Origin: Legionella santicrucis
GTDB taxonomy: Bacteria; Pseudomonadota; Gammaproteobacteria; Legionellales; Legionellaceae
Direction: 5' to 3'
DNA length: 64,000 bases
NCBI RefSeq assembly: GCF_001468135.1
Contig: NZ_LNYU01000024.1
Location: 194,148-258,147, forward strand
Made by a program: the position numbers and the translations under genes. This document shows, piece after piece, positions 9,363-18,112 of the stretch; within the stretch, counting starts at the first letter, position 1, and each line of letters opens with the position of its first letter. The notes beneath the pieces are model-generated. The model was not told the DNA's origin and made no database searches. It was given only the letters and a program-made list of their open reading frames with translations.

Positions 9363-10247
9363 TCATTTATTTTGAATGGCAATATGGGCATCGAATTGTC
9401 GGCCTGCCACAAGATTAGGATAATCTGCTCTTTTATAAAAATATAACGCTTCTTGGACACGTGCGTTTAAGCGATCATTATTAATAATGTAGCGATCCAG
9501 TTGAATAAAAGTTAAAGGGATGTTTAGGTCTTCTCCAGTTAAATAAGCGGATGCTTCAGGAGAAAACTTCTTAGTATCTCGTTCTTCTATAGAAACACGC
9601 ACGATTACTTTTTGAGCATCTCCTAAGAGAATGATTTGACTTCCTCCTCCAACAAATTCATCAACATGTGCATTAATTTGTAAAATAATTCCATCTTTTG
9701 GCGCTAAAACATGCAATTGACTGAGTGCCAACTCAGCATTTCTAAGATTTGCTTTGGCAGTGTCTAAGCTGTGTTGTAATTGTTCAATTTGAATGGCGCC
9801 CATTTTCACTTCATGAGTTTTTTCTCGTACCTCAGCTTGATTAATTGCTCGCTTATCAATACTTTTTAATCGTTTTAATTGTGTTTGAGTATGTTTTAGG
9901 TTTTTCTTCTGAATGATGAGGTTGTTTTCCGCTTGTTTCAGCGCACTCTTATTCACTGCTACATTGTGTTGTCCTACTGTGTCATCAAGTGAAAATAAAA
10001 TCTCTCCTTGTTTTACCATTTGTCCTACATTGACATTGATTTTTTTAATAATACCGCTTTGTACTGTTGGAACATGAGTAATGTCATTTGTCGCATCAAT
10101 TATGGCGGGAACAATCATTTCTTCATTCACAGCGACTGGTGCGGCTGGAGTTTGAGGTAATGACATTTTGTGACTCCATATGAAATAAAAGTATGAGCCT
10201 CCAATTAAAAGTAACAGCAAGCTACAACCAATAATTTTTCTTTTCAT
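9363..10247 (-). CDS. HlyD-family periplasmic adaptor subunit of tripartite ABC pump
   Basis: 294 residues. One N-terminal membrane anchor (IIGCSLLLLLIGGSYFYFIW) is followed by a split lipoyl/barrel domain (VQSGIIKKINVNVGQMVKQGEILFSLDD, about residues 62-90, shown here only as a region), a long alpha-hairpin (about 95-175) and the returning lipoyl half (LAPKDGIILQINAHVDEFV). Members link an inner-membrane ABC permease to a TolC-like channel. It overlaps the ATPase gene by four bases (ATGA), has a good GAAAGGA site, and is followed eight bases later by the outer-membrane factor. The arrangement resembles DevBCA and MacAB-type exporters. The substrate is not evident. Confidence 0.88.
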   Translation of the reverse strand: MKRKIIGCSLLLLLIGGSYFYFIWSHKMSLPQTPAAPVAVNEEMIVPAIIDATNDITHVPTVQSGIIKKINVNVGQMVKQGEILFSLDDTVGQHNVAVNKSALKQAENNLIIQKKNLKHTQTQLKRLKSIDKRAINQAEVREKTHEVKMGAIQIEQLQHSLDTAKANLRNAELALSQLHVLAPKDGIILQINAHVDEFVGGGSQIILLGDAQKVIVRVSIEERDTKKFSPEASAYLTGEDLNIPLTFIQLDRYIINNDRLNARVQEALYFYKRADYPNLVAGRQFDAHIAIQNK

Positions 10248-10954
10248 ACTGTTTCCTTTCGATAAGTCACTTGATAATCATTTAATCCTTTGAACTCAAG
10301 TACCTTATCTGCATGTGCCATAATACGATAATCATGAGTAGAAATTAAAAAAGTACATCCATGCTTTTCGGCATACTCTTGTATCAGCGAAAAAACTAAA
10401 TCACTACTGTCTCTATCTAAATTACTGGTGGGTTCATCGCAAAGTATTAAGCGTGGTGCACGAATTAATGCACGACCCATCGCAATTCTTTGTTTTTGTC
10501 CACCAGATAGAGTATCTAATTTTGAGTAAATATGAATTTCAAGTCCTAAACGAATCATGAGTTGTTTTGCCTGTTGGTAAGCATTCTCGGGTGATACTCC
10601 ATCAATCAGCAAGGGCAATGCTAAATTTTCCAGGGCAGAGAGTGCTGGGAATAAATGAAGATGTTGGAAAAGAAAACTTATATGGGTGGCACGAAAAGCC
10701 ACTTTCTCTTTTGGAGACATTTTATAAAGGTCATGTCCACACACAGCACAAATCCCTTGATCAGGGGTGAGAATACCGCCTACTATCATGAGCAACGTTG
10801 TTTTTCCACATCCAGATGCACCCATTAACATTCCTATTTCACCTGGATGAAGTGCTAATGAGAAATTATCTAATACTGAAAGAGTAGTAGTACCTGTTTG
10901 GTAATTTTTGGCAATATTCATACAATTTAAAGTAGGGGTTTCATTGTTATCCAT
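10244..10954 (-). CDS. ABC transporter ATP-binding protein (MacB/LolD/DevA type)
   Basis: 236 residues from the preferred start. Walker A GASGCGKTT, Q-loop region FLFQHLHLFPALSALENLALP, signature LSGGQKQR and Walker B LILCDEPTSNLD are all present, so it should hydrolyse ATP. The sequence style is that of the MacB/LolD/DevA branch, which drives FtsX-type permeases. Two ATGs exist; the one at 10952-10954 overlaps the permease stop in a TAATG junction and has GGGAT upstream, while the one at 10972 would lie inside the permease gene. It sits between permease and adaptor with overlapping ends, indicating translational coupling. Confidence 0.92.
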   Translation of the reverse strand: MDNNETPTLNCMNIAKNYQTGTTTLSVLDNFSLALHPGEIGMLMGASGCGKTTLLMIVGGILTPDQGICAVCGHDLYKMSPKEKVAFRATHISFLFQHLHLFPALSALENLALPLLIDGVSPENAYQQAKQLMIRLGLEIHIYSKLDTLSGGQKQRIAMGRALIRAPRLILCDEPTSNLDRDSSDLVFSLIQEYAEKHGCTFLISTHDYRIMAHADKVLEFKGLNDYQVTYRKETV

Positions 10955-12138
10955 TAATTGGTATCCCGACATAATTCTATGGTATCCAAACGCAAGACTT
11001 TTAAGATAGCAAAATAAGAAGAAAAAACAATGACTATTGTTGAGCCTATGGCTCCCAATAAAATAATTTGTTTGGTGAGGTGAAATGCCACTGTTGTGTC
11101 ATGGAAGATCAATCCAAAAAGCACTGTCAGTGCTAACCCAAGAATATAACCTAGGCCTCCAGTAATAGCTGCTTGGAATAATACCATTTTGATTAAGGAA
11201 GCACTGGGGACACCTAACATTTTCAACATTCCGAATTGATGGAGATGAGTTAAAACAAAATTAGTAAAGATTTGCCACATCATAACAAGGCCAATAATGA
11301 ATCCAACAATTGCTACGGCGATAAAAGCAATAACAATAGGTGTTTTTTCACGGAAAAATTGATTAGAACGATCGACAAATTGGTCTGGGGTTAAGGGAAG
11401 AAAACCAGTAGTTCTTCGAATCTCATAGGCAATTTGTCGCACATCATAGGATGGTTTTACTTTCACTAAAATAAATGAGTTGCGATGAGAAACATCAGGA
11501 ATATGATTACTTGTCATGTAAGCTTTAGGCTCATACATATAAGTACGTAATGGTTTAGTGATACCCGTTACAATCAATTTATTTCGTCCTTCAATCATTT
11601 TTTCTCCCAATTGAATTGTTCTTCCATCGGGTGCTTCAAACTGCTTTAAAGCATAGCCATCAATGATAATTGAGTTCGTTTTGTGGATTGAGGAACGCGT
11701 ACCAGCGATCATTGTTTTAGGTAAACCAACTAATGATTCGGGGTCGACTCCTATAAGCTCCCAAGAGGTTATTTTCCCAGTTCCAGAGTGTATCATGGTA
11801 TACCAAGTTCGGTATAATTGTTTTGCCCAAAGTACGCCGGGAATACTGCGAATGCGATAGATATCTATAGGTCTAAAATATAAGGGATCTGCAAATGAAA
11901 ACGAAGTATCTCCCATCACCCATAAATCAATATCGGTAATTGCTCGGATGGGTGCAACAATGCGATCGGTTACTCCTTGGTAAATACCCGGTTGTTGCAT
12001 GATAATGAAGGCAGAAAAGGTAGCTCCAATGACCATACCAATAAACTTACGTTTACTGTTTACGAGCATTTTAAAAGCAACTGAAAACAAATTGATGTGT
12101 TTCGCATCAATTAACGAGCGAGCTATTTTACCAATCAT
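10954..12138 (-). CDS. FtsX/DevC-type ABC transporter permease
   Basis: 394 residues. One N-terminal membrane helix (FIGMVIGATFSAFIIMQQ, about residues 33-50), a large periplasmic domain (about 55-265) and three C-terminal helices (about 270-295, 320-345 and 355-380) give the FtsX/MacB-periplasmic-core layout without a fused ATPase. The stretch AFKMLVNSKRKFIGM before the first helix and the domain text resemble DevC, the permease of glycolipid exporters. It is the first gene of the five-gene minus-strand operon. Such permeases drive export by mechanotransmission to the adaptor and outer-membrane channel rather than by moving substrate through the membrane. Confidence 0.88.
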   Translation of the reverse strand: MIGKIARSLIDAKHINLFSVAFKMLVNSKRKFIGMVIGATFSAFIIMQQPGIYQGVTDRIVAPIRAITDIDLWVMGDTSFSFADPLYFRPIDIYRIRSIPGVLWAKQLYRTWYTMIHSGTGKITSWELIGVDPESLVGLPKTMIAGTRSSIHKTNSIIIDGYALKQFEAPDGRTIQLGEKMIEGRNKLIVTGITKPLRTYMYEPKAYMTSNHIPDVSHRNSFILVKVKPSYDVRQIAYEIRRTTGFLPLTPDQFVDRSNQFFREKTPIVIAFIAVAIVGFIIGLVMMWQIFTNFVLTHLHQFGMLKMLGVPSASLIKMVLFQAAITGGLGYILGLALTVLFGLIFHDTTVAFHLTKQIILLGAIGSTIVIVFSSYFAILKVLRLDTIELCRDTN

Positions 12139-12391
12139 TTCTTAGTGCTCTATGGCAATCCTTTAAGTATAGGTTCATCCGGAACATGTAATAATACCCC
12201 CCGTAGTTTAAACGTAGGTTTTAGATATCTCAAGCCAATATGAGATATTTAGTTTCTTTTTCAATAAATTCATTATTATACAAAGAGTTAATGAAATTTC
12301 GTTGTAAGAAAACTTACAGGCTTTTCAGTGTATTTTAATTGAATGTTGTTGTATAGTAACAACCTGGATGTATGTATTTATAGGAAATAAA

Positions 12392-13213
12392 ATGGGGCGT
12401 TCTTTATCAAAAAATCATCCTGCACAGATGTTTTTAATGTTATGGCGGCATTATGATCTCATTTTACAACTGGTCAAACGTGACATCTTAATGAGGTACC
12501 GTGGTTCTTTTGCTGGAGTGTTGTGGTTAATAATTGCCCCTCTTTTAATGTTAGGCCTTTATACACTTGCATTTGGTGTCTTTATGCATATTCAATGGCC
12601 AGGCGTCACTAATAAGCTTATGTATTCATTATTGATTTATGTAGGGTTAATCATTTTGAATTTTTTTGGTGAATGTATGAATCGTTCACCTGTTATGATT
12701 GTAAGTAATTCAAACTTTGTAAAAAAAGTAGTGTTTCCTGTAGAAATATATCCATGGGTAATTGTAGGATCAGCGCTTTTTCATGCAATAATAAATATGT
12801 TTATATTAGCGGTATTTTGTTTTCTATTATTAGGGAAAGTGAATATTACTATTTTGTTACTCCCTATTTTATTTATACCGCTAATTTTATTTGCCTTAGG
12901 GATGAGTTGGTTTCTTTGTTCGGCAGGAGTGTATATAAGAGACATTGCCCATATGATGGCTTTTATTTTACAAGTCACAATGTATCTTTCTCCCGTTTTC
13001 TATTCAATAAGTATGTTGCCCGAAATTTTTCAAAAAATTTTGTTTCTTAATCCATTAACCTTTATCATTGAGGAAGCGAGGAGTCTCGTTATTTTTGGAA
13101 AATTACCTCAATGGGAATTTCTAGGTATTTTTTTTATTGTTAGTGTTTTTGTTGCTTATATAGGGTTTTGGGGATTTCAGAAAACAAAGGATGGATTTGC
13201 TGATGTTTTATAG
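12392..13213 (+). CDS. wzm: ABC-2 type polysaccharide export permease (Wzm)
   Basis: 273 residues with about six membrane helices. The N-terminal amphipathic part (LVKRDILMRYRGSFAGVLWL) is typical of Wzm/TagG/KpsM permeases that export finished O-antigen or capsule chains bound to undecaprenyl diphosphate. A longer frame starts at 12368, but the ATG at 12392 has AGGAA six bases upstream and matches the usual family N-terminus. The Wzt ATPase gene follows after 142 bases. Together they form the exporter of an ABC-dependent O-polysaccharide system. It is divergent from the efflux operon. Confidence 0.9.
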   Translation: MGRSLSKNHPAQMFLMLWRHYDLILQLVKRDILMRYRGSFAGVLWLIIAPLLMLGLYTLAFGVFMHIQWPGVTNKLMYSLLIYVGLIILNFFGECMNRSPVMIVSNSNFVKKVVFPVEIYPWVIVGSALFHAIINMFILAVFCFLLLGKVNITILLLPILFIPLILFALGMSWFLCSAGVYIRDIAHMMAFILQVTMYLSPVFYSISMLPEIFQKILFLNPLTFIIEEARSLVIFGKLPQWEFLGIFFIVSVFVAYIGFWGFQKTKDGFADVL

Positions 13214-13355
13214 TCTTTTTGCTTGATCCTCAGCATTTTTATCTGTTAAATCGTACATACTTTCTGCTTTTCCAGTAGTTAAATTTTATAGCGTCACAAA
13301 TAGGACTATGTATCTTTTTAATTAATTGACTTTCTAAAAAAGGATTGGTGAGTGA

Positions 13356-14666
13356 ATGTCGTCTGAAATTGCCATTAAAGTAAACAATCTAAGCAAATGT
13401 TATCATATTTATGACAAGCCACAAGATCGCTTGCTACAAATGTTAAGCCGTAATCGCAAACAATATTATCGCGAGTTTTGGGCACTTAAAGATGTATCCT
13501 TTCAAGTAAATAAAGGAGAAACGGTTGGCATTATCGGAAAAAATGGCAGTGGTAAATCAACTCTATTACAAATTATTTGTGGAACACTTACTGCGACACA
13601 GGGTGAGGTACAAACGCAAGGTCGAATTGCTGCTTTATTAGAGCTGGGTTCAGGTTTTAATCCAGAGTTTACTGGGCGTGAAAATGTTTATATGAATGCT
13701 ACGATGCTTGGATTGAATAAGAAAGAAATTGATGAGCGTTTTGATGATATTGTTGCTTTTGCAGATATAGGGGATTTTATTGAGCAACCGATTAAAACAT
13801 ACTCTACTGGGATGACGATAAGATTAGCTTTTGCGGTTCAATCACAAGTTGAACCAGACATTCTTATTGTTGATGAGGCTTTAGCTGTAGGGGATGCAAA
13901 ATTCCAAGCAAAATGTTTTGATAGATTGAAGCAACTGAGAGAAAATGGAACGAGCATTTTATTGGTCACTCACTCAAGCGAACAAATTGTCACCCATTGC
14001 TCTCAAGCCATTCTATTAAATAATGGTGTGGTTATGGACTTAGGTGAGCCAAGACATGTTGTCAATCGATATTTAGATTTGTTATTTGGCAAAGTAAATA
14101 CATTAGCACTTTCCGAAGAGCAACAGCCTACAATTGAAACAACAAAGCCAAAACATGAATTAAGTACTTCTGCAGATGTATTCGCTACTCGCCCTTGCTA
14201 CAACCCCTATGAATATCGATGGGGAGATGGAGCAGCTCAAATCCTTGACTTTTATATGGAAGTAGAGAATAAGCCTTATCCTGCATCCATCACTACAGGC
14301 CAGCTGATCACATTTCAGATTTCGGTAAGGTTTTTAAGAGATGTGGTTCGGCCAATTTTTGGTATTACTATTAAAACAAAAGAAGGTGTAGCTGTTTATG
14401 GTGCTAATTCAGAAACACTTAATGTTGATGAGTTTAAAACCTTCGGTGCTAATGGGAATATCATCCAATCTGAAGTATCATTTCAATGTAAGCTTGCTTC
14501 GGGCGATTATTTTGTTTCTTTCGGGGTGGCTTCTCGACAAGGGGAGGACATCATTCCTCATGACAGGCGTTATGACTCAGTTCATTTATATGTTTTGTCT
14601 GAGACAAGTTTTTTTGGTCTTGTTGATTTAGGTCTTAAACTCTCTGCACAGGAAGTATGCACATGA
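13356..14666 (+). CDS. wzt: O-antigen ABC transporter ATPase with C-terminal glycan-binding domain (Wzt)
   Basis: 436 residues. The N-terminal 245 form the ATPase: Walker A GKNGSGKST, the exporter-specific LLELGSGFNPEFTGREN loop, signature YSTGMTIRLAFA and Walker B ILIVDEAL. After a linker (about 250-280) comes a domain of roughly 155 residues with alternating beta strands (RWGDGAAQILDFYMEV, GQLITFQISVRF, FGITIKTKEGVAVYGANSE, GDYFVSFGVAS), the fold of the Wzt carbohydrate-binding domain that recognises the modified non-reducing end of the chain. This extension is known from systems that terminate the O-antigen by methylation or phosphorylation. Its stop overlaps the start of the methyltransferase gene (ATGA), which supports such a partnership. 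Confidence 0.92.
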   Translation: MSSEIAIKVNNLSKCYHIYDKPQDRLLQMLSRNRKQYYREFWALKDVSFQVNKGETVGIIGKNGSGKSTLLQIICGTLTATQGEVQTQGRIAALLELGSGFNPEFTGRENVYMNATMLGLNKKEIDERFDDIVAFADIGDFIEQPIKTYSTGMTIRLAFAVQSQVEPDILIVDEALAVGDAKFQAKCFDRLKQLRENGTSILLVTHSSEQIVTHCSQAILLNNGVVMDLGEPRHVVNRYLDLLFGKVNTLALSEEQQPTIETTKPKHELSTSADVFATRPCYNPYEYRWGDGAAQILDFYMEVENKPYPASITTGQLITFQISVRFLRDVVRPIFGITIKTKEGVAVYGANSETLNVDEFKTFGANGNIIQSEVSFQCKLASGDYFVSFGVASRQGEDIIPHDRRYDSVHLYVLSETSFFGLVDLGLKLSAQEVCT

Positions 14667-17600
14667 TCTCTTTACTTTCTAAGCTAGGTTACACTCTAGA
14701 TTTTAATACTCAGGTATGGTTAAAAGCTGACTGTGAAAGTATTGCTTATAACGACGGAGATGAGGTTGAGAATCGTATCACCTCGGCAATCGCTCACGCT
14801 AAGGATGTTTCATTATTTTCACCCGAATTAAAAAAACATTGTATTGATTGGCCTTCTTTATATCATCTTAGTGCTGGTAGAGCGAATATTTTACGCCCTT
14901 TTCGGGATATTCTTCCAGATGCGGATGTACTTGAAATTGGTTCAGGTTGTGGTGCTATAACCCGTTATTTAGGGGAATGTGGAGCAAATGTTTTAGCGCT
15001 TGAAGGAACATTAAGGCGCGCAGTAGTTACTCGTGCTCGTACTCGTGATTTGGATAATGTAGCGGTAGTATGTGAGCAATTTCATAAATTTGCTAGCAGT
15101 CAGAAATTTGATGTGATTACTTTAATTGGTGTGTTGGAATATGCCAATTTATTTATGCCTGGCGAGAGTCCAGTACACAATATGCTTCAACAAGTTAAAT
15201 CTATGTTAAAACCCGAAGGTCGACTCATTATAGCAATTGAAAATCAGCTAGGGCTCAAATATTTTGCTGGGGCTCCTGAAGATCATCATGGTCAACCTTT
15301 ATATGGAATAGAAGGACGTTATAAAGAAAAACAACCAACAACTTATGGGCGACGCACTTTAAAAAATTATCTCCATCAAGCAGGGTTTATAGAGAATCAT
15401 TTTTTTGTTCCATTCCCTGATTACAAATTACCGTTGTCCATCATTACTCAACGCGGTTTCTCCAATCAAGAATTTGATCCGGGAATGTTAGTAACACATG
15501 GTGTAAGAGCAGATCCACAATTGCCTCCCCATTTATTTTTTTCACTGGAATTAGTTTGGCCCGTTGTTTTAAAAAATGAACTCGCACTTGATCTTGCGAA
15601 CTCCTTTTTAATTGTGGCTCAAACCTCAAAAATTAAATTACCTGCGCCAGAAGTTTTAGCCTACCATTATTCGACTTACCGCTCCAAAGTATTTTGTAAA
15701 GAAACTTTATTTTTACAAACTAAAAAGGGAGATATTGAAGTCCAATGCAAATTGCTCGAATCCACGATATTTCAAAATATAGAAGATCAAGAGCTTTCGC
15801 ATACTTTCGAAAAAAGAGCTGATTATATTAAGGGTAAACTATTATCTTGTGACTTTATCGACATTGTAATACGTGATGGATGGTCTGTAGAGGAAGTTGG
15901 CTCATTTTTTAAAAAATATTTATCCATTGTAGTTTCACTTATTTCGAAAAATAATCCAATTAAAGAAATTGACATTGATACACTTCTTTCTGGAAATAGT
16001 ATTGATTTGACCCCTCTAAATATCATAATTAAGGAAAATGGGGAGCCTCATGCAATAGATCAAGAGTGGGGATGGAACAACTCAATTTCAGTAGGATTTC
16101 TTATTTTTCGTAGCTTGCTGTGGCTGAATAATATAATTTCTTGTTACGGTAAACCAGAAAGCACGGTTCCTAATACTTTACTAGGATTATTTTTAGCTCT
16201 ATATAAAGAAATGGGCTTTGAAATAAGAGAAGACAAAATTCAATCTTACTATGAATTGGAAGTTTTATTTCAATCCAAAGTCGCTCAAGATAAAGTCGTA
16301 ATACCCCATTTATCATCGTCCCTACGGACTTCTAATCTAAGTCATTTAATTAATGATTATACGAATTATATTCAGAATATAGAAAACACTCTTATAGAGA
16401 GAGAGCATCATATAAGAAATTTGGAATATGTAGTTGCAGATAAAAACAGACATACTGAAAATTTAGAACATACTTTTGAAGAGAAAGATCATCATATAAG
16501 AAATTTGGAACATATGGTTGCAGAGAAAAATCTACATATTGAAAATTTAGAATGTATCTTTGAGGATAAAGATCACCATATAAGAAATTTGGAATACTTG
16601 GTTGCAGAGAAAAACAGACATATTGAGAATTTAGAACATATCTTTGGAGAGAAAGAGAACCATATAAAAAATTTAGAGCGTATGGTTGAAGATAAAGACA
16701 GACATATTGGAAATTTAGAGTATATCTTTGGAGAGAAGGATAACCATATAAGTAATTTAGAGCGTATGGTTGAAGATAAAGACAGACATATTGGAAATTT
16801 AGAGTATATCTTTGGAGAGAAGGATAACCATATAAGTAATTTAGAGCGTATGGTTGAAGATAAAGACAGACATATTGGAAATTTAGAATATATCTTTGGA
16901 GAGAAGGATAACCACATAAGTAATTTAGAGCGTATGGTTGAAGATAAAGACAGACATATTGGAAATTTAGAATATATCTTTGGAGAGAAGGATAACCATA
17001 TAAGTAGGTTGGAGCATAAGGTTGAAGATAAAGACAGGCATATTGAGAATTTAGAATATATGTTTGCTGAAAAAGAGAGTCATATAAGTAATCTAGAGCA
17101 TATGGTTGCGGATAAAGACAGACATGTTGAAAATTTAGAGCATATTTTTGCAGGACAAGCGAGCCATATAAGCAGTTTAGAGCATATAGTTGTAGATAAA
17201 GGGAGGCATATTGAAAATTTAGAGTGTATGTTTGCAGAGAAAAACAGACATATTGAAAATTTAGAATGTTTGTGTGCAGATAAAGACAGGCATATTGAAG
17301 ATTTAGAATATATGTTTGCAGAAAAAGACAGGCATATTGAAAATTTAGAATATATGTTTGTAGAAAAAGACAGGCATATTGAGAATTTAGAATATATGTT
17401 TGTAGAAAAAGACAGGCATATTGAAAATTTAGAATGCATGTTCGCCGAAAAAGAGAGCCATATAAGTAGTTTGGAGAGTATCGTTGCAGATAAAGACAAG
17501 TATATTGAGCGTTTAGAACATAGGTTTGGAGAAAAAGGGAATCGTATAAAAAGCTTGGAACAAATGGTTGTAGATAAAGATAAATATATTGAACATTTAG

Positions 17601-17965
17601 AAAACATTTCTTTATATAAAAACAGAAAAATATTATTTTTAGAGCAAATTATAAACTCTTTTAAAAAGAAAAAAATTGTGCAATTTTCTTTGTATATCAG
17701 GAAAAAAATAATAAGGAATCCGATCAAAATCTGTAGTAAAAGTACTTTTTTTGATAAAAAATGGTACTTAGATTATTATCCTGATGTCAGGGTATCGGGA
17801 TTAGATCCAGTAATTCATTACATAAAATATGGTGCTGCCGAGAAACGAGATCCTGGTCCTAATTTTTCAACTAGATATTATTTGGAAGAAAATCCAGACG
17901 TAGAAAAAATGGGTATTAATCCGTTAGTGCATTATGAAATTCAAAAAAATTTTTTGATTGAATGA
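14663..17965 (+). CDS. WbdD-like methyltransferase with very long repeat coiled coil (candidate O-antigen chain terminator/ruler)
   Basis: 1100 residues. (1) About 1-290: class I SAM methyltransferase with VLEIGSGCGAITRYL near residue 90. (2) About 300-570: a domain with DLTPLNIIIKENGEPHAIDQEW, faintly like the catalytic and metal-binding loops of a kinase fold but not a clear kinase. (3) 579-984: 29 consecutive 14-residue units of the type DKDRHIENLEYMFA, Ile, Leu and Phe/Val falling on heptad a/d positions, hence a long coiled coil. (4) About 1029-1095: a module with WYLDYYPDV and GLDPVIHY, also found in the next gene. E. coli O9a WbdD has methyltransferase, kinase and a coiled coil that sets O-antigen length; the analogy is inference. 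The second ATG (14663), overlapping the wzt stop and eight bases after AGGAAG, is chosen. Confidence 0.8.
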   Translation: MISLLSKLGYTLDFNTQVWLKADCESIAYNDGDEVENRITSAIAHAKDVSLFSPELKKHCIDWPSLYHLSAGRANILRPFRDILPDADVLEIGSGCGAITRYLGECGANVLALEGTLRRAVVTRARTRDLDNVAVVCEQFHKFASSQKFDVITLIGVLEYANLFMPGESPVHNMLQQVKSMLKPEGRLIIAIENQLGLKYFAGAPEDHHGQPLYGIEGRYKEKQPTTYGRRTLKNYLHQAGFIENHFFVPFPDYKLPLSIITQRGFSNQEFDPGMLVTHGVRADPQLPPHLFFSLELVWPVVLKNELALDLANSFLIVAQTSKIKLPAPEVLAYHYSTYRSKVFCKETLFLQTKKGDIEVQCKLLESTIFQNIEDQELSHTFEKRADYIKGKLLSCDFIDIVIRDGWSVEEVGSFFKKYLSIVVSLISKNNPIKEIDIDTLLSGNSIDLTPLNIIIKENGEPHAIDQEWGWNNSISVGFLIFRSLLWLNNIISCYGKPESTVPNTLLGLFLALYKEMGFEIREDKIQSYYELEVLFQSKVAQDKVVIPHLSSSLRTSNLSHLINDYTNYIQNIENTLIEREHHIRNLEYVVADKNRHTENLEHTFEEKDHHIRNLEHMVAEKNLHIENLECIFEDKDHHIRNLEYLVAEKNRHIENLEHIFGEKENHIKNLERMVEDKDRHIGNLEYIFGEKDNHISNLERMVEDKDRHIGNLEYIFGEKDNHISNLERMVEDKDRHIGNLEYIFGEKDNHISNLERMVEDKDRHIGNLEYIFGEKDNHISRLEHKVEDKDRHIENLEYMFAEKESHISNLEHMVADKDRHVENLEHIFAGQASHISSLEHIVVDKGRHIENLECMFAEKNRHIENLECLCADKDRHIEDLEYMFAEKDRHIENLEYMFVEKDRHIENLEYMFVEKDRHIENLECMFAEKESHISSLESIVADKDKYIERLEHRFGEKGNRIKSLEQMVVDKDKYIEHLENISLYKNRKILFLEQIINSFKKKKIVQFSLYIRKKIIRNPIKICSKSTFFDKKWYLDYYPDVRVSGLDPVIHYIKYGAAEKRDPGPNFSTRYYLEENPDVEKMGINPLVHYEIQKNFLIE
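16397..17614 (+). repeat. 29 tandem 42-bp units encoding 14-residue coiled-coil repeats
   Basis: The region reads as 29 units of exactly 14 codons without a frame break. Odd and even units often alternate between two types (HIGNLEYIFG and HISNLERMVE), giving a higher-order period of 84 bp. If fully helical at 0.1485 nm per residue the segment would be about 60 nm long. Unit divergence is low in the middle and near the end and higher at the start. Confidence 0.95.
16691..17026 (+). repeat. four near-identical 84-bp tandem repeats within the coiled-coil gene
   Basis: Units begin at 16691, 16775, 16859 and 16943, each opening with gataaagacagacatattgg. The first two are identical over 84 bases, the third differs at two silent positions, and the fourth diverges in its second half. 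This near-identity at third codon positions indicates recent duplication rather than selection on the protein alone. Gain or loss of units keeps the frame. Confidence 0.95.
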
Positions 17966-18112
17966 CTAGGCTTGTTCTTGTTTAAGGCAGAAGAAAATAT
18001 TAAAAAAATCAGGGTTGTATTATTTAATTTAATACACTAAAGTATTCCAGCATTGGCTAAATGAAAGCTTTAAATTTCTAAAAGTATTAGGTTTACTTAA
18101 ACTAGGGAAAAA

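Noticed and set aside
16573..17727. Long minus-strand open frames opposite the coiled-coil repeats
   Set aside because: They mirror the 42-bp repeat on the other strand; the plus frame has domains on both sides.
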